From: SZUA-217 sp034658975
GTDB taxonomy: Bacteria > Actinomycetota > Acidimicrobiia > Spongiisociales > ZC4RG35
Direction of reading: 5' to 3'
Assembly: GCA_034658975.1 (NCBI GenBank)
Contig: JAYEGJ010000001.1
Span: 1 to 64,000 of the forward strand
Length of the DNA stretch: 64,000 bases
Within the stretch, counting starts at the first letter, position 1; every line of letters begins with the position of its first letter. This document shows, in pieces, positions 16,391 through 24,455 of this stretch. The notes under the pieces are model-generated. The model was not told the DNA's origin. It made no database searches and saw nothing but the letters and a program-made list of their open reading frames with translations. The position numbers and the translations under genes are program-made.

Positions 16391-16912
16391 TTGAAGACCC
16401 TGCTGCTGCTGCGACACGCCAAGTCGGACTGGGATGCCGCCTATGGCGCCGATCATGAACGACCGTTGAACGATCGGGGAGCTCGCAGCGCCCGCATCAT
16501 GGGTCGGCTCATCAACGCCCAGGGGATCGCCCCTCAGTTCGCTATCAGTTCCACTGCCGTCAGGGCCCGAACCACTGTCGAATTGGCTGCCGAGGCCGGC
16601 AACTGGGATTGCCCGATCACACTCGATGCCGGGCTCTACGAATCCGGACTCGATGGGGTGCTCGCCCTTGCCGCATCGGCTCCCGACGTCGAGCGGCTCA
16701 TGCTCGTCGGCCATCAGCCGACATGGTCGATGCTCGTACACCGCCTGACGGGAGCCAGAGCCGACATGAAGACGGCCTCTGTTGCAGCGATCGAACTCAT
16801 GCTTGACGGGTGGTCCGATCTCCCTGAAACAAGCGGCGTTCTCACCGCTCTTCATCACCCGCGCCCCTACTTCGGCTCGGAGTGGGACGATGTGGCAGGA
16901 TCAGCCACATGA
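16391..16912 (+). CDS. SixA-like phosphohistidine phosphatase
   Basis: 173 residues, TTG start. Histidine phosphatase superfamily: catalytic LRHAKSDW at the N-terminus (His10), the arginine-containing SSTAVRARTT, and the second histidine in VGHQPTW. The short alpha/beta core with AKS after the RH is typical for SixA, which removes phosphate from phosphohistidine. The C-terminus is slightly longer than usual. Its stop overlaps the next start as ATGA. Confidence 0.86.
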   Translation: MKTLLLLRHAKSDWDAAYGADHERPLNDRGARSARIMGRLINAQGIAPQFAISSTAVRARTTVELAAEAGNWDCPITLDAGLYESGLDGVLALAASAPDVERLMLVGHQPTWSMLVHRLTGARADMKTASVAAIELMLDGWSDLPETSGVLTALHHPRPYFGSEWDDVAGSAT

Positions 16913-17739
16913 CGTGGAAGCTCGACTGCGGCGCCTACACCCTCTTCGTCATCGAGGACGGGTACTACTGGCGCGATCCGAAGACCTACGACGAACGGGC
17001 CAATGAGAACGACTGGCGGCATTACCCCCGAAACGATGCCGGCCAAGTGCGAATGAATTTTGGCTGCTACCTGATTACAGATGGAGATCGGACGGTCATG
17101 ATCGACGCCGGAATTGGGGATGCTGCCGCGGGTACTCCAGGAATGACGGCCGGCCTGATGCCAGAAGCAGTGGACGCACTGGGAATTGGCAGGGATGACG
17201 TGGAACGGGTCGTTTACACCCATATGCACTACGACCACATCGGGGGCAGCCAACGAGATGGAAAGACCGTCTTCGGAAACGCCCGCCACATCTTTCACAC
17301 CAAGGAGTGGAGCTTCTGGTCGGGGGTGAACGACGAGTTCGGAACTGCCGCCCAGAACATCATGAATCCCCTCATTGACGGTGGGGTCGTCGACTTCATC
17401 GATCACGACACCGAGATTCTTCCGGGTGTTACGGCCGTTGAATCGTTCGGGCATACACCGGGCCATCTGACCATCTCGATCATCTCCAACGGGACGCGGA
17501 CCCTCCTCGGAGGCGACGTGAGCAATCACCCCTTCCAGGTCGAGCATCCGCATTGGAGTCTTCCCGTTGACAACGATCACGACATGGCCGCAGCCACGAG
17601 AGACCGGGTTTTCGAGCAGCTACGAGACACCGACACCTATTTCGTGGCCGGGCACTACCCGATGCCGGGAATCGGCAAGATCGTGACCGACGACGGCGTG
17701 CGTGTTTACCAACCTGGGTCCATTTCCAAGATCGGCTAA
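16909..17739 (+). CDS. metallo-beta-lactamase fold hydrolase
   Basis: 276 residues from ATG 16909, which overlaps the sixA-like stop. The dinuclear metal site is complete: HMHYDHIGG, a later GHTPGHLTISI, GGDVSNHPFQ and the final AGHYPMPG. It belongs to the lactonase/AHL-hydrolase-like branch of the superfamily by layout (ligand-binding GVTAVESFGHTPG). No signal peptide. The substrate cannot be predicted; the coupling to the phosphatase is positional only. Confidence 0.9.
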   Translation: MTWKLDCGAYTLFVIEDGYYWRDPKTYDERANENDWRHYPRNDAGQVRMNFGCYLITDGDRTVMIDAGIGDAAAGTPGMTAGLMPEAVDALGIGRDDVERVVYTHMHYDHIGGSQRDGKTVFGNARHIFHTKEWSFWSGVNDEFGTAAQNIMNPLIDGGVVDFIDHDTEILPGVTAVESFGHTPGHLTISIISNGTRTLLGGDVSNHPFQVEHPHWSLPVDNDHDMAAATRDRVFEQLRDTDTYFVAGHYPMPGIGKIVTDDGVRVYQPGSISKIG

Positions 17740-17801
17740 GCGCCACGTTTCCGCCCGCTCGATCGAGGCAACCCGGTCAAGTCAGGCGACCTCTTAGGCT
17801 G

Positions 17802-18185
17802 TTGATCGTGGAGAACACGACCGCCGAGAAGGGACGACAGGTGACACCTGAGGGGACCTGGCTCGTCGAGGTTTTCATGGTCGATGGAGAGATGGTGCCG
17901 CCGCTTCCGGGGTCAACCATGTCCCTCGAATTCGTCGAGGGCCGGGTCGGCGGCGTAGCAAGCATCAACCGGTTCATGGGTCAGTTCGGTGACGAACTGC
18001 TGTTTGGCCCTCTGGCGACCACGATGATGGCCGGTCCACCCCAGTTGATGGAACAAGAAGGCCGATATTTGGGTTTACTCAGTCAGGCGGATTCTTTGCT
18101 GTTTGGGCCCAATGAACTGAGCCTGATCGCCAAAGAAGACGTGATTGTGGTGCTGAAACCCGAGGGAACCGACTCAGAGGAGTAG
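17802..18185 (+). CDS. META-domain (HslJ-like) protein
   Basis: About 127 residues from TTG 17802 (GTG 17808 or 17841 are alternatives). It fits the META domain: GTWLVEVFMVDGEMVPPLPG, a strand VEGRVGGVASINRFMGQF, LLFGPLATTMMAGPPQLMEQE and a final LSLI strand. Two features differ from most family members: no export signal, and the usual GCN motif is VASIN, without cysteine. HslJ-type proteins are linked to envelope stress or drug resistance; that does not follow for this copy. Confidence 0.75.
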   Translation: MIVENTTAEKGRQVTPEGTWLVEVFMVDGEMVPPLPGSTMSLEFVEGRVGGVASINRFMGQFGDELLFGPLATTMMAGPPQLMEQEGRYLGLLSQADSLLFGPNELSLIAKEDVIVVLKPEGTDSEE

Positions 18186-18217
18186 ATCGTCATACAGATG
18201 CTGACGAAATTGGGGGG

Positions 18218-18245
18218 TTCACAAGGCACTTCTTTTGCGTATAGT
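18218..18245 (+). promoter_or_regulatory. promoter of the sigma factor gene
   Basis: TTCACA at 18218-18223 and TATAGT at 18240-18245 with a 16-bp spacer. The sigma gene starts 68 bases downstream behind GGAGG at 18297-18301. Confidence 0.5.
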
Positions 18246-18313
18246 TGACGACTCGGGGTTTCGCTGGCCCCCACTGCACAACCCTGGTGCACATGCGGAG
18301 GTTCTAAAGACTT

Positions 18314-19303
18314 ATGGCTGCTACTGATACGCGTAAAAACAAGGCTGAGAAGCCCCGTCGCGTCCGTCTTCATTCGAAGCTCACGGACGAGCGCGGGCGG
18401 CTCACAACAGACCTGGTTTCTCAATACCTGACTGCCATTGGCGAGTACGACCTGCTCACGGCAGAGCAGGAAGTCGAACTTGCTCAAAAGATCGAGTCCG
18501 GTGAGGAGGCTGCCGAGAAGCTCGAAGAGGGCAAGTACTCGGGCAAGCGCCAGGAAATGGAGCTCCGGCGCATGGCGCGTCGCGGCGCCCAGGCCAAGGA
18601 CGATTTCCTAACGGCCAACCTTCGTCTTGTCGTCGCAAACGCCCGTCGGTACGCCAACACCTCCGGCATCGACTTCCTCGACCTGATTCAGGAAGGAAAC
18701 CTCGGTCTGATCCGTGCGGTCGAGAAGTTCGACTGGCGCAAGGGCTTCAAGTTCTCGACGTACGCCACCTGGTGGATTCGGCAGGCGATCACCCGTGCCA
18801 TCGCCGACAAGTCGCGGACCGTTCGAATCCCCGTCCACCTCCACGACACGCTGGCCGCAGTCCGTGCAGCGCAGGCCTCCCTCAAAGCCGAACTGGGGCG
18901 CGACCCCCGCCCGGAAGAGATTGCCGAGGAAGCCGGTGTCACCGCCGACAAGGTCGAGCTTGCTCTGAGCGTTGCCGACACCGTTTCACTCGAGCAGCCC
19001 ATCGGTGAGGACGGTGCGCAGCTCGGAGACTTCATAGAGGATGAGGACGCCGCCGACCCGGTGCAGATGACCGAGGAGATGGATGTCGCCAACTCGCTTC
19101 GAGTGTCGATCGAGCGCCTTCCCGAGCGTGAAGGACGGATTCTTGCCCTCCGGTATGGCTTCTATGACGGTGTTCCGCGCACTCTCGAAGAGATAGGTGA
19201 TGAGTTCAACCTCACCCGTGAGCGCATTCGCCAGCTCGAGAAGCTGGCTCTCTGCCGCCTGCGCCATCCGTCGTTCGGCATCCGCGAGGCCGATCTCGTC
19301 TGA
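18314..19303 (+). CDS. RpoD-like sigma-70 factor (group 1/2)
   Basis: 329 residues. Region 1.2 ([21 protein letters not shown]) near residues 33-55; region 2 with [33 protein letters not shown] and [13 protein letters not shown]; region 3 ([14 protein letters not shown] ... EEIAEEAGV); region 4 with [19 protein letters not shown] and [10 protein letters not shown]. It lacks a long N-terminal 1.1 region, so it may be the housekeeping factor of a lineage with a short form or a group 2 paralogue (SigB/HrdB-like). The window cannot decide. It has its own promoter and terminator. Confidence 0.94.
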   Translation: MAATDTRKNKAEKPRRVRLHSKLTDERGRLTTDLVSQYLTAIGEYDLLTAEQEVELAQKIESGEEAAEKLEEGKYSGKRQEMELRRMARRGAQAKDDFLTANLRLVVANARRYANTSGIDFLDLIQEGNLGLIRAVEKFDWRKGFKFSTYATWWIRQAITRAIADKSRTVRIPVHLHDTLAAVRAAQASLKAELGRDPRPEEIAEEAGVTADKVELALSVADTVSLEQPIGEDGAQLGDFIEDEDAADPVQMTEEMDVANSLRVSIERLPEREGRILALRYGFYDGVPRTLEEIGDEFNLTRERIRQLEKLALCRLRHPSFGIREADLV

Positions 19304-19323
19304 TCTGCCCGCTCCGTGAATTC

Positions 19324-19348
19324 AAAGACCCGCCTTCAGCGGGTCTTT
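19324..19348 (+). terminator. terminator of the sigma factor gene
   Basis: AAAGACCCGC (19324-19333) pairs perfectly with GCGGGTCTTT (19339-19348) around CTTCA, followed by GCTTTT. Classic intrinsic terminator 20 bases after the stop. Confidence 0.92.
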
Positions 19349-19395
19349 GCTTTTCCCGATGAGCGGAATCCGGGAGAAGCGGATACGGTGGCGCT

Positions 19396-19773
19396 GTGAA
19401 TATCGGTGAACTGGTCGGCAAGGCGCCCTACGTGTGCGGACCCGATACCTCTCTATCCGAGGCGGCCCAGGCGATGGAGGAATCTGACCTCGGTTCGCTG
19501 GCCGTGGTCGAAGGGATGTCGCTGCTCGGTCTGATCACGGAGCGAGATATCCGCCGGGCTGTTGCCGGGAGTGTCGACTGCACATCGACTTCCGTTGCGG
19601 ATGTGATGAGCGCCGAACCGGATACCTTCGACCCGGATCTCGACGTCTGGGATGCGGCGGCCTGGATCACCGAGTCGGGTTACCGCCATCTACCGGTCGT
19701 CGATGACGACGGCGCGCTGCTGGGTGTCGTGTCGATTCGGGACCTTTTAAGGGCCCTGGTGAACACGGTCTAG
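19396..19773 (+). CDS. protein with a CBS-domain pair
   Basis: 125 residues, GTG start. Two CBS modules: residues about 1-58 (LSEAAQAMEESDLGSLAVV, LLGLITERDIRRAV) and 65-125 (DVWDAAAWITESGYRHLPVV, LLGVVSIRDLLRAL). Stand-alone pairs bind adenine nucleotides and sense energy state. Its TAG stop shares the CTAG at 19770-19773 with the stop of the convergent HerA-like gene. Confidence 0.9.
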   Translation: MNIGELVGKAPYVCGPDTSLSEAAQAMEESDLGSLAVVEGMSLLGLITERDIRRAVAGSVDCTSTSVADVMSAEPDTFDPDLDVWDAAAWITESGYRHLPVVDDDGALLGVVSIRDLLRALVNTV

Positions 19774-22127
19774 CGGGGAACCCACACCAGCTTGATGTCG
19801 GCAACGCGGATGTCGGTCTTCTCCAGGCCAATGTCGACTGTTTCGAACGAGTCGGCGAGGTCGGCAAATTCATCGGTGATCTCAACGATGGCGTTCGACA
19901 GCTCATCTTCGAGGTCGGCGAGTTCCACCTGCTTGGCTGTCAACTTGTCGGCTGCCGCTTCCGCCCGTGCTCTCGCCTTCTGGCTGGCAGCGCGTCGTGA
20001 CGCCGCCTTGCCGAGGGGGTTGGAGCGCTTGCTGCCGCCCAAGAGCGCGCCGAGCAGGTCGCCGGCACCAGACATGAGTTCTTCCTGTTGCTTGGCCGAG
20101 GCGTCTCCCTCCAGTTCTCGTGCCCGGGCGTCCGCCGTAGAGATCTGACCCTTCACGCGGTCGATCTTGGTCTTGTAGCGATCCACGAGCTTGGCCATTG
20201 CGGCGTCGGCGGCATCATCCGCCGCAGCCTTGCATCGGGCCGTGAACTCATCCTCAGACTCGCCCACTCTGGAGTACAGCTTCAGGTCGGTGTTGTGGAA
20301 GACCTGGACCTGGCGGTTGGCAACCAGGTGAGTCTTGAGGTCGGACTCCAGACCGGTCCAGAACGTCTTGTTCTGTAGCTTCACGTCCCCTGTGGCGTAC
20401 GTGGCGCCCTCCGGCGGCTCAGCACCGAAGTCACGATCATCGTGGTCAACGGCCACCACGTCCCTGGCGTCGACCAACCCGTCGAGCGGGAAGATGATGC
20501 CTTCGTACGTCTCGGTGTGTCTGACACCCGCTCTCGTGTCGTCGTAGAGAAGCTGGACCGTGGCGGCTGCGGCGGCCTCGAACCGGGTTCCGGTCGGGTC
20601 GGCGCCGATCTCACCGGCCCAGGGCGTGCCGGGGTCGAGGTAGCGGACGGCGACGCCCTCGGCCACGCTGGGGGCCACCGGAACCGTGTCGTCGTCACCC
20701 GTCGTCGCAGGGTCAAGGACAACCTCTGGCACGGGGGCAGGTGCGGGTGTCGGACGCTTGTCTCCCATGAGGTTTGCCACCTGATCTCTCGTCAGGGGTC
20801 CGATGCGGAAACTCATCGACCGCCTCCGCTTGAACAGCTTCGGCTTGGACTTCTTGGCCGAGTGGAGGATGAACTGCCGCTTCTCGAGATTCGAGATCAG
20901 GGCATCGAGGTTGATCGAAACGCCGGCCTCGTCGATCCTCTGCATGCCTTCCAGTATCCGCCGCTTGTCATTCTCGGTTTGGAGTCGGCCCACGATCCAG
21001 GTGCCGGCATTGGACATCGCCTTGTAGTCGAGGTCGACGGGGTTCTGGGTGACGAGGAGCATCCCGACACCGAATGCCCTTGCCTGCTTCAGGATCGTCA
21101 TGATCGGCTTCTTAGACGGAGGCTCAGCGGTTGGTGGCACATAACCGAACGCCTCATCCATGTAGACCAGGGCCCGGAGTTCCGAACTGCCAGGCTGAGC
21201 TCTGATCCACGTGACCAGCTTCGACAACAGGAGCGTCACAACGAACTGTCGCTCTGACTCAGTCAGATGAGCCATGTAGATGACCGCGCATTTGGTCTTG
21301 TCGCCGCGCCCGATCAGCGCCTCGATGTCGAGAGGTTCGCCTTCCATCCAGGCGGCGAACGAGGGGGAGGCGAGGAGCCCGTTGAGCTTCAGGGCGAGAT
21401 TCATGCGTTTCTTGGCAGGGAAGAACGTGTCCACGTCGAACACACCGAGCTTGCGGAACGGGGGCTTGGGGATCTGGCCGATCAGTCCGGCGAGGTCGAG
21501 GTCCTTGCCGGCCTTCCACGTCGTTTCGACGATCGTTGCGAGGAGGATGTGCTCCGGACCGGATACTGGATCTGACTCTACCCCGGCGAGGAGGAGGAGC
21601 GATGAGACAAAACCCTCGATTTCATCGCGGATGATCTCTGCGTCTTTTGCCCAGTCAAGATCGGTCGCCTTGAGCGAGCCCAGAATGTTGAGTCCGACAC
21701 CCGCCGCCGAGCCGGGCGTGTAGATCGTGATCTCGGAGTTCTCTTTCAGTTGCCGCATCCGGTCCGGGCTGGTGTCGTGCTCGAGTAGTTGCGCTTGTCT
21801 GTTGGCGGCCGTGGTTGCTGCCAGTTCGGCCAGCGTCACACCTTTTCTCGTGGCTTTCGCTTCGTCCACCCACGGCTCGAACTCCGCGGGGTCGTGATCG
21901 GGGAAGTTGAGGAGGAGATTCCCCATATCGCCCTTGGGGTCGATGATGAGGGTGGGGATGTCACTGAGAAGCGCCTCTTCCAGGATGTTCACCCCAAGCC
22001 CGGTCTTCCCCGATCCGGTCATGCCGACGATGACACCGTGGGTGGTCAGGTTGTCCGCCTTGATGGTGAGCGGCTCACCGGTATCGGAGAGCCGACCTAT
22101 GTACAACTCACCTTTCTTGTGTTCCAC
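19770..22127 (-). CDS. HerA-like ATPase/helicase-family protein
   Basis: 785 residues, GTG start. Residues about 1-480 are a HerA/FtsK-type ATPase: Walker A GMTGSGKTGLG near residue 35, LIIDPKGDMGNL, Walker B in ALVYMDEAFGY near 328, and sensor-like VTQNPVDLDYKAM. A linker rich in A, P and D follows, then about 250 residues with a long coiled coil (ADARARELEGDASAKQQEEL; AAADKLTAKQVELADLEDEL). The close relatives are actinobacterial ATP-binding proteins of unknown cellular task; HerA itself acts in DNA end processing. No NurA gene is adjacent. Confidence 0.85.
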   Translation of the reverse strand: MEHKKGELYIGRLSDTGEPLTIKADNLTTHGVIVGMTGSGKTGLGVNILEEALLSDIPTLIIDPKGDMGNLLLNFPDHDPAEFEPWVDEAKATRKGVTLAELAATTAANRQAQLLEHDTSPDRMRQLKENSEITIYTPGSAAGVGLNILGSLKATDLDWAKDAEIIRDEIEGFVSSLLLLAGVESDPVSGPEHILLATIVETTWKAGKDLDLAGLIGQIPKPPFRKLGVFDVDTFFPAKKRMNLALKLNGLLASPSFAAWMEGEPLDIEALIGRGDKTKCAVIYMAHLTESERQFVVTLLLSKLVTWIRAQPGSSELRALVYMDEAFGYVPPTAEPPSKKPIMTILKQARAFGVGMLLVTQNPVDLDYKAMSNAGTWIVGRLQTENDKRRILEGMQRIDEAGVSINLDALISNLEKRQFILHSAKKSKPKLFKRRRSMSFRIGPLTRDQVANLMGDKRPTPAPAPVPEVVLDPATTGDDDTVPVAPSVAEGVAVRYLDPGTPWAGEIGADPTGTRFEAAAAATVQLLYDDTRAGVRHTETYEGIIFPLDGLVDARDVVAVDHDDRDFGAEPPEGATYATGDVKLQNKTFWTGLESDLKTHLVANRQVQVFHNTDLKLYSRVGESEDEFTARCKAAADDAADAAMAKLVDRYKTKIDRVKGQISTADARARELEGDASAKQQEELMSGAGDLLGALLGGSKRSNPLGKAASRRAASQKARARAEAAADKLTAKQVELADLEDELSNAIVEITDEFADLADSFETVDIGLEKTDIRVADIKLVWVPR

Positions 22128-22201
22128 GGACGGGAAGGTACCAAACCCAGATGACCCCGCAGACCTCCTTGTTGCGAATGGGAGACACCGCGGTGAGAGC
22201 T

Positions 22202-22348
22202 CTAGGTCATGCCCGCCAGGACATCGTTCCGGTCGGCGAGGTGGGTAGCCGACAGGACAGTGTTCCGGTTATTGGAGGGTGCCGTCGTGCTGATCACCTG
22301 GGCGTATTGGATCGCCTTCGTGATCGTGGCCAGCACGGAGTTGAACAT
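22202..22348 (-). CDS. possible small protein, weak support
   Basis: 48 codons from the ATG at 22348 to the TAG at 22204-22202. The sequence (FNSVLATITKAIQYAQVIS, then a polar tail ending DVLAGMT) is of plausible protein-like composition with one amphipathic helix. No strong Shine-Dalgarno is visible, and the region is otherwise repeat-bearing spacer. Confidence 0.25.
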   Translation of the reverse strand: MFNSVLATITKAIQYAQVISTTAPSNNRNTVLSATHLADRNDVLAGMT

Positions 22349-22426
22349 GGTGTTGTTCCACACGAGACCACACCGAATGGCGCCGCCGGCACCCAGTCGG
22401 GGTTGATTGATGCGAACAGAGCCGCG

Positions 22427-22535
22427 TACCTCAGGTTCTTAGCCCCATATACGGGGCGAACTCTCTCGAGAAAGCGACCGGGCGAGATTCTGGAGGCGGT
22501 TTGGCCCATATATGGGTGTAGTACCTCAGGTCGCG
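22427..22535. repeat. palindrome-rich repeat family, copy A
   Basis: Begins TACCTCAGGTTCTTAG and ends GTACCTCAGG. Internal elements are CCCCATATACGGGG at 22443-22456, TCTCGAGA at 22464-22471 and the perfect palindrome CCCATATATGGG at 22505-22516. The same ordered elements occur in reverse orientation at 55354-55476. It looks like a small structured repeat; mobility is not shown. Confidence 0.75.
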
Positions 22536-22622
22536 TGGAGCCCGCGGGTAATTCGGGGGAGTTGGCGGGCCGAAGGTCGTAACGTGGTCAGGTCGGCCCG
22601 GCCCGGGGGGTGAAAAGGGGGC

Positions 22623-22653
22623 TTGACTTAAACCAAGCTTGAAGTTGTAACTT
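22623..22653 (+). promoter_or_regulatory. SoxR-type promoter of the ABC exporter
   Basis: TTGACT (22623-22628) and TAACTT (22648-22653) with a 19-bp spacer that contains CTTGAAGT as the right half-site and ACTTAAAC as a degenerate left half-site. Over 36 bases it matches the soxR-transketolase promoter at 29 positions. The exporter ATG is 11 bases further on, behind GGTGGA. Confidence 0.75.
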
Positions 22654-22664
22654 CTGGTGGAACC

Positions 22665-24455
22665 ATGTCTGAACAAGCTCTAACACCGTGGACTGTGCTG
22701 CGCGACGGGAGCCGTCTCGTCTGGCGGTTCGTCAAGCGCCACCCGGCCGCATTTGCCATCGCCGTCCTTGGAGCGGCGATGTTTGCCGGTGCCATCATCG
22801 GTGCCTCCCTAGCGGTTGGGTGGGTGACCGACGAGGTCATCATCCCCATCCTCGACGGGGGAGCCGAACCCGATCTCCTCCCCCTCGCCGCAGCGTTGAT
22901 CATCGGTGTCTCGGTCTTCAAGGCCGTCGGCATAGTCATCCGACGCACCGCGGCCGGCTGGTTCCGATTCGCCACTACGCGGGACGTTCGCAACGAACTC
23001 CTTGCCCAACAGCTCTCACTCAAGATGTCCTGGTTCAACCGGCAGGCGATTGGCGACCTGCTCGCCGTTGCCGACTCCGACGTCGAGCAGGGCACAGGGG
23101 TGCTCAGCCCCATGCCGTATGCCACGGGCGTGTCGATGCTCCTGGTCGGGACCATCGTCATGATCACGGCGATCGACCCTTGGCTTGGCCTGGGCGCGGT
23201 CGTCGGTTTGCTCATCGTCATAGCGATCGATGTTCACGGAAGCTGGATCACCTACGGGATGTGGGAGGAAGTGCAGAAAGGCCGAGGCCGGGTCTCCTCG
23301 GTCGCCCACGAAAGCTTCGACGGCGCCTTGACCGTGAAAGCACTGGGCCGGGAGCCGTACGTTTCGGACCGATTCCAGGAGGTCAGCGACACCCTGCGTG
23401 ACCGGATCATCGAAGTCAGCTCAACATGGACCAACTACCAGGTGGTCATTCGGGCTTTGCCCCAAGCGCTGATCATTGTGATGCTCGTTGTTGGGGCGGC
23501 CAGGATCGACGCCGGCGTCCTGACGCCGGGCGATGTGGTGACCGTCGCCTACCTGCTGTCGCTTCTCTCCTTCCCCATCCAGCTAATCGGCTACGTTCTC
23601 TGGGATCTCGCGGGCAGTCTCGCCGGTTGGCAACGCGTTCAGGCGGTCTTCGACGCCGACGAGCACACGGAATTCGGTGCCCGGCAGGCTATTAGGAAGC
23701 GGAGGGCTGCCCCTGTGGTCGGTTCCACCGTTGGGTTTGGCTACGACTCCGAGCCCGTTCTGTCCGGACTCGACCTCGACATTCGAGCCGGAACCACCCT
23801 GGCCGTGGTCGGCCCCACCGGATCGGGCAAGTCGACCCTCTGCCTGCTCCTCGCGCGACTCTGGGACCCGGACACGGGTGCGGTCCATCTCGAGGGCAGG
23901 GATCTCCGCACGTTTGCCGCCTCGGAGTTGTCGAAGGAGGTGTCCTATGTCGCCCAAGACGCCTTTCTGTTCGACACCACCGTGCGGGGCAACATCACTC
24001 TCGAGGGTGAATTCAGTGACGAGGAAGTTGCGACAGCGGTCGCTCTCGCCGGCGCCGAGTCGTTCATCTCCGACCTTCCTGAAGGCCTCGACACCGAACT
24101 CGGGGAGCGGGGCACGACTCTCTCGGGTGGACAGAGGCAACGCCTGGCCCTGGCAAGGGCCCTTGTCCGCAAGCCACGGCTGATGATCCTCGACGACGCG
24201 ACTTCTGCCGTGGATCCCTCTGTCGAGGCCGAGATTCTTCGGGCACTGAAGAGTGCAGCTCTGCCTTCGACAATCGTCGTGGTTGCCTATCGCCCCTCGT
24301 CCATCCGACTCGCCGACGAGGTGGTGTACGTGGATGACAAGACGATCCTCGGCCACGGAACGCATTCGGAGCTGCTCCATTCTCTTCCCGCGTATGCCCG
24401 ACTCGTCCAGGCCTATGAGGACGAAGCCCGCAGACTCCAACAGGAAGCGTCATGA
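22665..24455 (+). CDS. ABC exporter subunit with degenerate nucleotide site
   Basis: 596 residues: six membrane helices (residues about 20-320) fused to a nucleotide-binding domain. Walker A GPTGSGKST and signature TLSGGQRQRL are intact. Walker B ends LMILDDATSAVD, with Asp in place of the catalytic Glu, and the switch histidine is replaced by Tyr in VVVAYRPSS. This is the degenerate half of heterodimeric exporters (BmrC, TM287-like). It overlaps the next subunit gene by ATGA. It is first behind the SoxR-like promoter, which points to export of redox-active or toxic compounds; that is inference. Confidence 0.93.
   Translation: MSEQALTPWTVLRDGSRLVWRFVKRHPAAFAIAVLGAAMFAGAIIGASLAVGWVTDEVIIPILDGGAEPDLLPLAAALIIGVSVFKAVGIVIRRTAAGWFRFATTRDVRNELLAQQLSLKMSWFNRQAIGDLLAVADSDVEQGTGVLSPMPYATGVSMLLVGTIVMITAIDPWLGLGAVVGLLIVIAIDVHGSWITYGMWEEVQKGRGRVSSVAHESFDGALTVKALGREPYVSDRFQEVSDTLRDRIIEVSSTWTNYQVVIRALPQALIIVMLVVGAARIDAGVLTPGDVVTVAYLLSLLSFPIQLIGYVLWDLAGSLAGWQRVQAVFDADEHTEFGARQAIRKRRAAPVVGSTVGFGYDSEPVLSGLDLDIRAGTTLAVVGPTGSGKSTLCLLLARLWDPDTGAVHLEGRDLRTFAASELSKEVSYVAQDAFLFDTTVRGNITLEGEFSDEEVATAVALAGAESFISDLPEGLDTELGERGTTLSGGQRQRLALARALVRKPRLMILDDATSAVDPSVEAEILRALKSAALPSTIVVVAYRPSSIRLADEVVYVDDKTILGHGTHSELLHSLPAYARLVQAYEDEARRLQQEAS

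Larger units (their letters stand above)
22128..22664. other. 537-base intergenic region
   Basis: Divergent spacer between the HerA-like gene and the ABC exporter. It holds a possible 48-codon minus-strand ORF (22202-22348), the palindrome-rich repeat at 22427-22535 and the SoxR-like promoter at 22623-22653. The plus-strand frames across it have no start signal and read through the repeat, and are not credited. Confidence 0.7.

Noticed and set aside
22151..22582. Open frames across the spacer before the ABC exporter
   Set aside because: They run through the palindromic repeat, lack ribosome-binding sites and share peptide words only because of the repeat.
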